This document shows, piece by piece, positions 6,042 to 7,333 of a DNA stretch of 7,333 nt; positions within the stretch are counted from its first letter, which is position 1; the number at the start of each line of letters is the position of its first letter. The notes beneath the pieces are model-generated. The model was given only the letters and a program-made list of their open reading frames with translations. It ran no database searches and was not told the DNA's origin. A program made the position numbers and the translations under genes. The DNA comes from Bacteroidota bacterium (GTDB lineage: Bacteria; Bacteroidota; Bacteroidia; NORP154): assembly GCA_002401055.1 (NCBI GenBank), contig NVRZ01000152.1:1-7333 (forward strand), written 5' to 3'.

Positions 6042-7261
6042 TGAAAATCCTTGTGCTTACTCAGTACTTTCCACCAGAGGTTGGGGCGCCCCAAAGTAGA
6101 CTTTACGAGTTGATGAGCAGATTAAAGAAGAAGGGAGCGGATATTACTGTTATTACGGCTATGCCAAATTATCCTCAAATGGCGATACATGATGGATATA
6201 AAGGAAGGTTGGTAATGAGGGATAACTTCAAAGAACTTACTGTTATTAGAAGTTGGCTTTTTGTCAGTAGAAACAGTACTCTATTCGCTAGAATGCTTAA
6301 CTACTTTTCTTTTGTCCTCACCTCAATGTTCACCGGACTTTTTATGAGTGGAAAGCAAGACTATGTCTTTTGTGAATCTCCTCCCTTATTCTTGGGCATC
6401 TCTGCTTACGTAATAAGCAAATTCAAAAGAGCAAGACTAATTTTCAATGTGTCCGACCTCTGGCCGGAGAGCGCCGAAAAACTAGGACTGGTAACCAACA
6501 AAGCAGCTTTAACTATGGCTACCTGGCTTGAAGAGTTTTTATATCGCAGGTCCTGGCTTATTACGACGCAAACCGGGGGGATACGGGACAATATATCCAA
6601 CAGAATTTCAGGAGAAAAGGTTTACTGGTTAAAAAATGGTGCCAACAACACGTTGTTTGATCCATCTATAAGCGGTGATGCGTGGCGACTTAAGCAAGGT
6701 TACAATGAGAATGACATGGTTATTATGTATGCCGGTATTCTGGGGCATGCTCAGGGCTTGGAGGTTATTTTACGGGCAGCGAAGGAGCTAAGAGCAAATG
6801 ACGCGATTAAATTTGTAATGATTGGAAGTGGCCCAGAAAGAAAGATGCTGGTGGCGCTAAAGGAAGAAATGAACCTTGACAATTTAACGTTTATTCCTGC
6901 TCAACCAAAAGAAGCGATGCCCGAAATACTTGCAGCGGCGAATGCTGTTGTGATACCGTTAAAGAATATAGACCTCTTTAAAGGGGCAATTCCATCTAAA
7001 TTATTTGAAAGCGCACAGATGTGTAAGGCAATATTGCTAGGGGTTTTGGGCGAGGCCAAGGAAATGTTTATTGATGATGGTAAAGCTGGTCTTGCTTTTG
7101 AACCAGAAAATCATCTGAGTCTTGTAACTACTATAAATTTACTCTTCGAAAATAGAAGACTTGAGCGTGAATATGGTGATAATGGCTTTAACTATGTAAA
7201 TGCGCAGTTCAATTTGGATATGATCGCATCGCATTTCTGGGAAAGATTAAAAGACAGCTAA
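6041..7261 (+). CDS. WbuB-like GT4 glycosyltransferase, possibly an N-acetyl-fucosamine/quinovosamine-type transferase
   Basis: A 406-residue GT-B glycosyltransferase of the WbuB-like GT4 subgroup. Diagnostic stretches are TQYFPPEVGAPQSRLYEL (about residues 7-24), ITAMPNYPQ and GYKG in the acceptor-side loops, and SDLWPES (138-144). In the donor domain the stretch is PLKNIDLFKGAIPSKLFESA, with PSKLFE at 318-323, then ILLGVLGEAKE. In this subgroup the Lys and Glu of PSK.FE take the place of the classical E-x7-E, so its absence is normal. The length is typical. Characterised WbuB of Escherichia coli O26 transfers N-acetyl-L-fucosamine. Related proteins act on this or similar 6-deoxy amino sugars, but the subgroup is broad and specificity here is inference. 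A hydrophobic stretch around residues 87-110 probably helps membrane association. The gene begins at the last base of the previous stop codon and ends four bases before the next ATG. Confidence 0.9.
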   Translation: MKILVLTQYFPPEVGAPQSRLYELMSRLKKKGADITVITAMPNYPQMAIHDGYKGRLVMRDNFKELTVIRSWLFVSRNSTLFARMLNYFSFVLTSMFTGLFMSGKQDYVFCESPPLFLGISAYVISKFKRARLIFNVSDLWPESAEKLGLVTNKAALTMATWLEEFLYRRSWLITTQTGGIRDNISNRISGEKVYWLKNGANNTLFDPSISGDAWRLKQGYNENDMVIMYAGILGHAQGLEVILRAAKELRANDAIKFVMIGSGPERKMLVALKEEMNLDNLTFIPAQPKEAMPEILAAANAVVIPLKNIDLFKGAIPSKLFESAQMCKAILLGVLGEAKEMFIDDGKAGLAFEPENHLSLVTTINLLFENRRLEREYGDNGFNYVNAQFNLDMIASHFWERLKDS

Positions 7262-7265
7262 GCAC

Positions 7266-7333
7266 ATGCCTGATAGATCAACCATTCATAAGAATCTAAG
7301 CCTCTGGATGATGCTTTTGTTAGCATTTTTCCT
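7266..7333 (+). CDS. Start of a further gene, cut by the window edge; N-terminus with a membrane or signal segment
   Basis: ATG at 7266 lies four bases after the preceding stop, and the frame stays open for 22 codons to the end of the window. The peptide is MPDRSTIHKNLSLWMMLLLA followed by FF. It has a short polar, basic-containing head and then a hydrophobic run from about residue 11. This is what a signal peptide or a first transmembrane helix looks like. The close spacing matches the other junctions and suggests the same operon. The family cannot be identified from so little. A secreted or membrane protein of the polysaccharide locus is the reasonable guess. Confidence 0.55.
   Translation, partial: MPDRSTIHKNLSLWMMLLLAFF

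Noticed and set aside
3197..6600. Open frames on the - strand opposite the downstream glycosyltransferases (3197-3424, 5226-5453, 5477-5677, 6406-6600)
   Set aside because: Same reasoning: short, antisense to clear coding sequence, and without recognisable domains.

Overview
The window is an internal stretch of a polysaccharide (capsule, exopolysaccharide or O-antigen) biosynthesis locus. All recognisable genes lie on the + strand and are packed end to end. The low G+C content, the lack of clear Shine-Dalgarno sequences before most starts, and the style of the flippase, polymerase and glycosyltransferase proteins suggest a member of the Bacteroidota (Cytophagia or Flavobacteriia type). This assignment is an impression from protein flavour and composition. 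No marker gene is present to prove it.

Layout from left to right: about 100 bases of unexplained, more G+C-rich sequence (1-97); a Wzx-type flippase lacking its N-terminal part (65-1051); a hexapeptide-repeat acyltransferase (1066-1638); two divergent GT-B glycosyltransferases (1640-2551 and 2544-3692); a Wzy/O-antigen-ligase-type membrane polymerase (3685-4932); a canonical GT4 glycosyltransferase (4929-6041); a WbuB-like GT4 glycosyltransferase (6041-7261); and the first 22 codons of another gene (7266-7333 and beyond). Spacings from the flippase onward are +14, +1, -8, -8, -4, -1 and +4 bases. This is what a single translationally coupled operon looks like. There is no internal gap long enough for a promoter or terminator, and I see none. 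No tRNA, rRNA, CRISPR array or insertion sequence was found.

How the genes work together (inference from the families): the glycosyltransferases extend an undecaprenyl-diphosphate-linked oligosaccharide on the cytoplasmic face. The acyltransferase decorates a sugar, the flippase moves the unit across the inner membrane, and the polymerase joins units on the periplasmic side. Four glycosyltransferases plus an initiating phosphosugar transferase encoded elsewhere would suit a repeat unit of about five sugars. Initiating transferase, chain-length regulator, export and nucleotide-sugar genes are not in the window.

The locus is an ordinary example of its kind and I do not see a new biological system in it. 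The points most worth checking are the abrupt change of sequence character at about position 98 inside the flippase gene, the repeated 12-base stop/start junction, and the two divergent glycosyltransferases.
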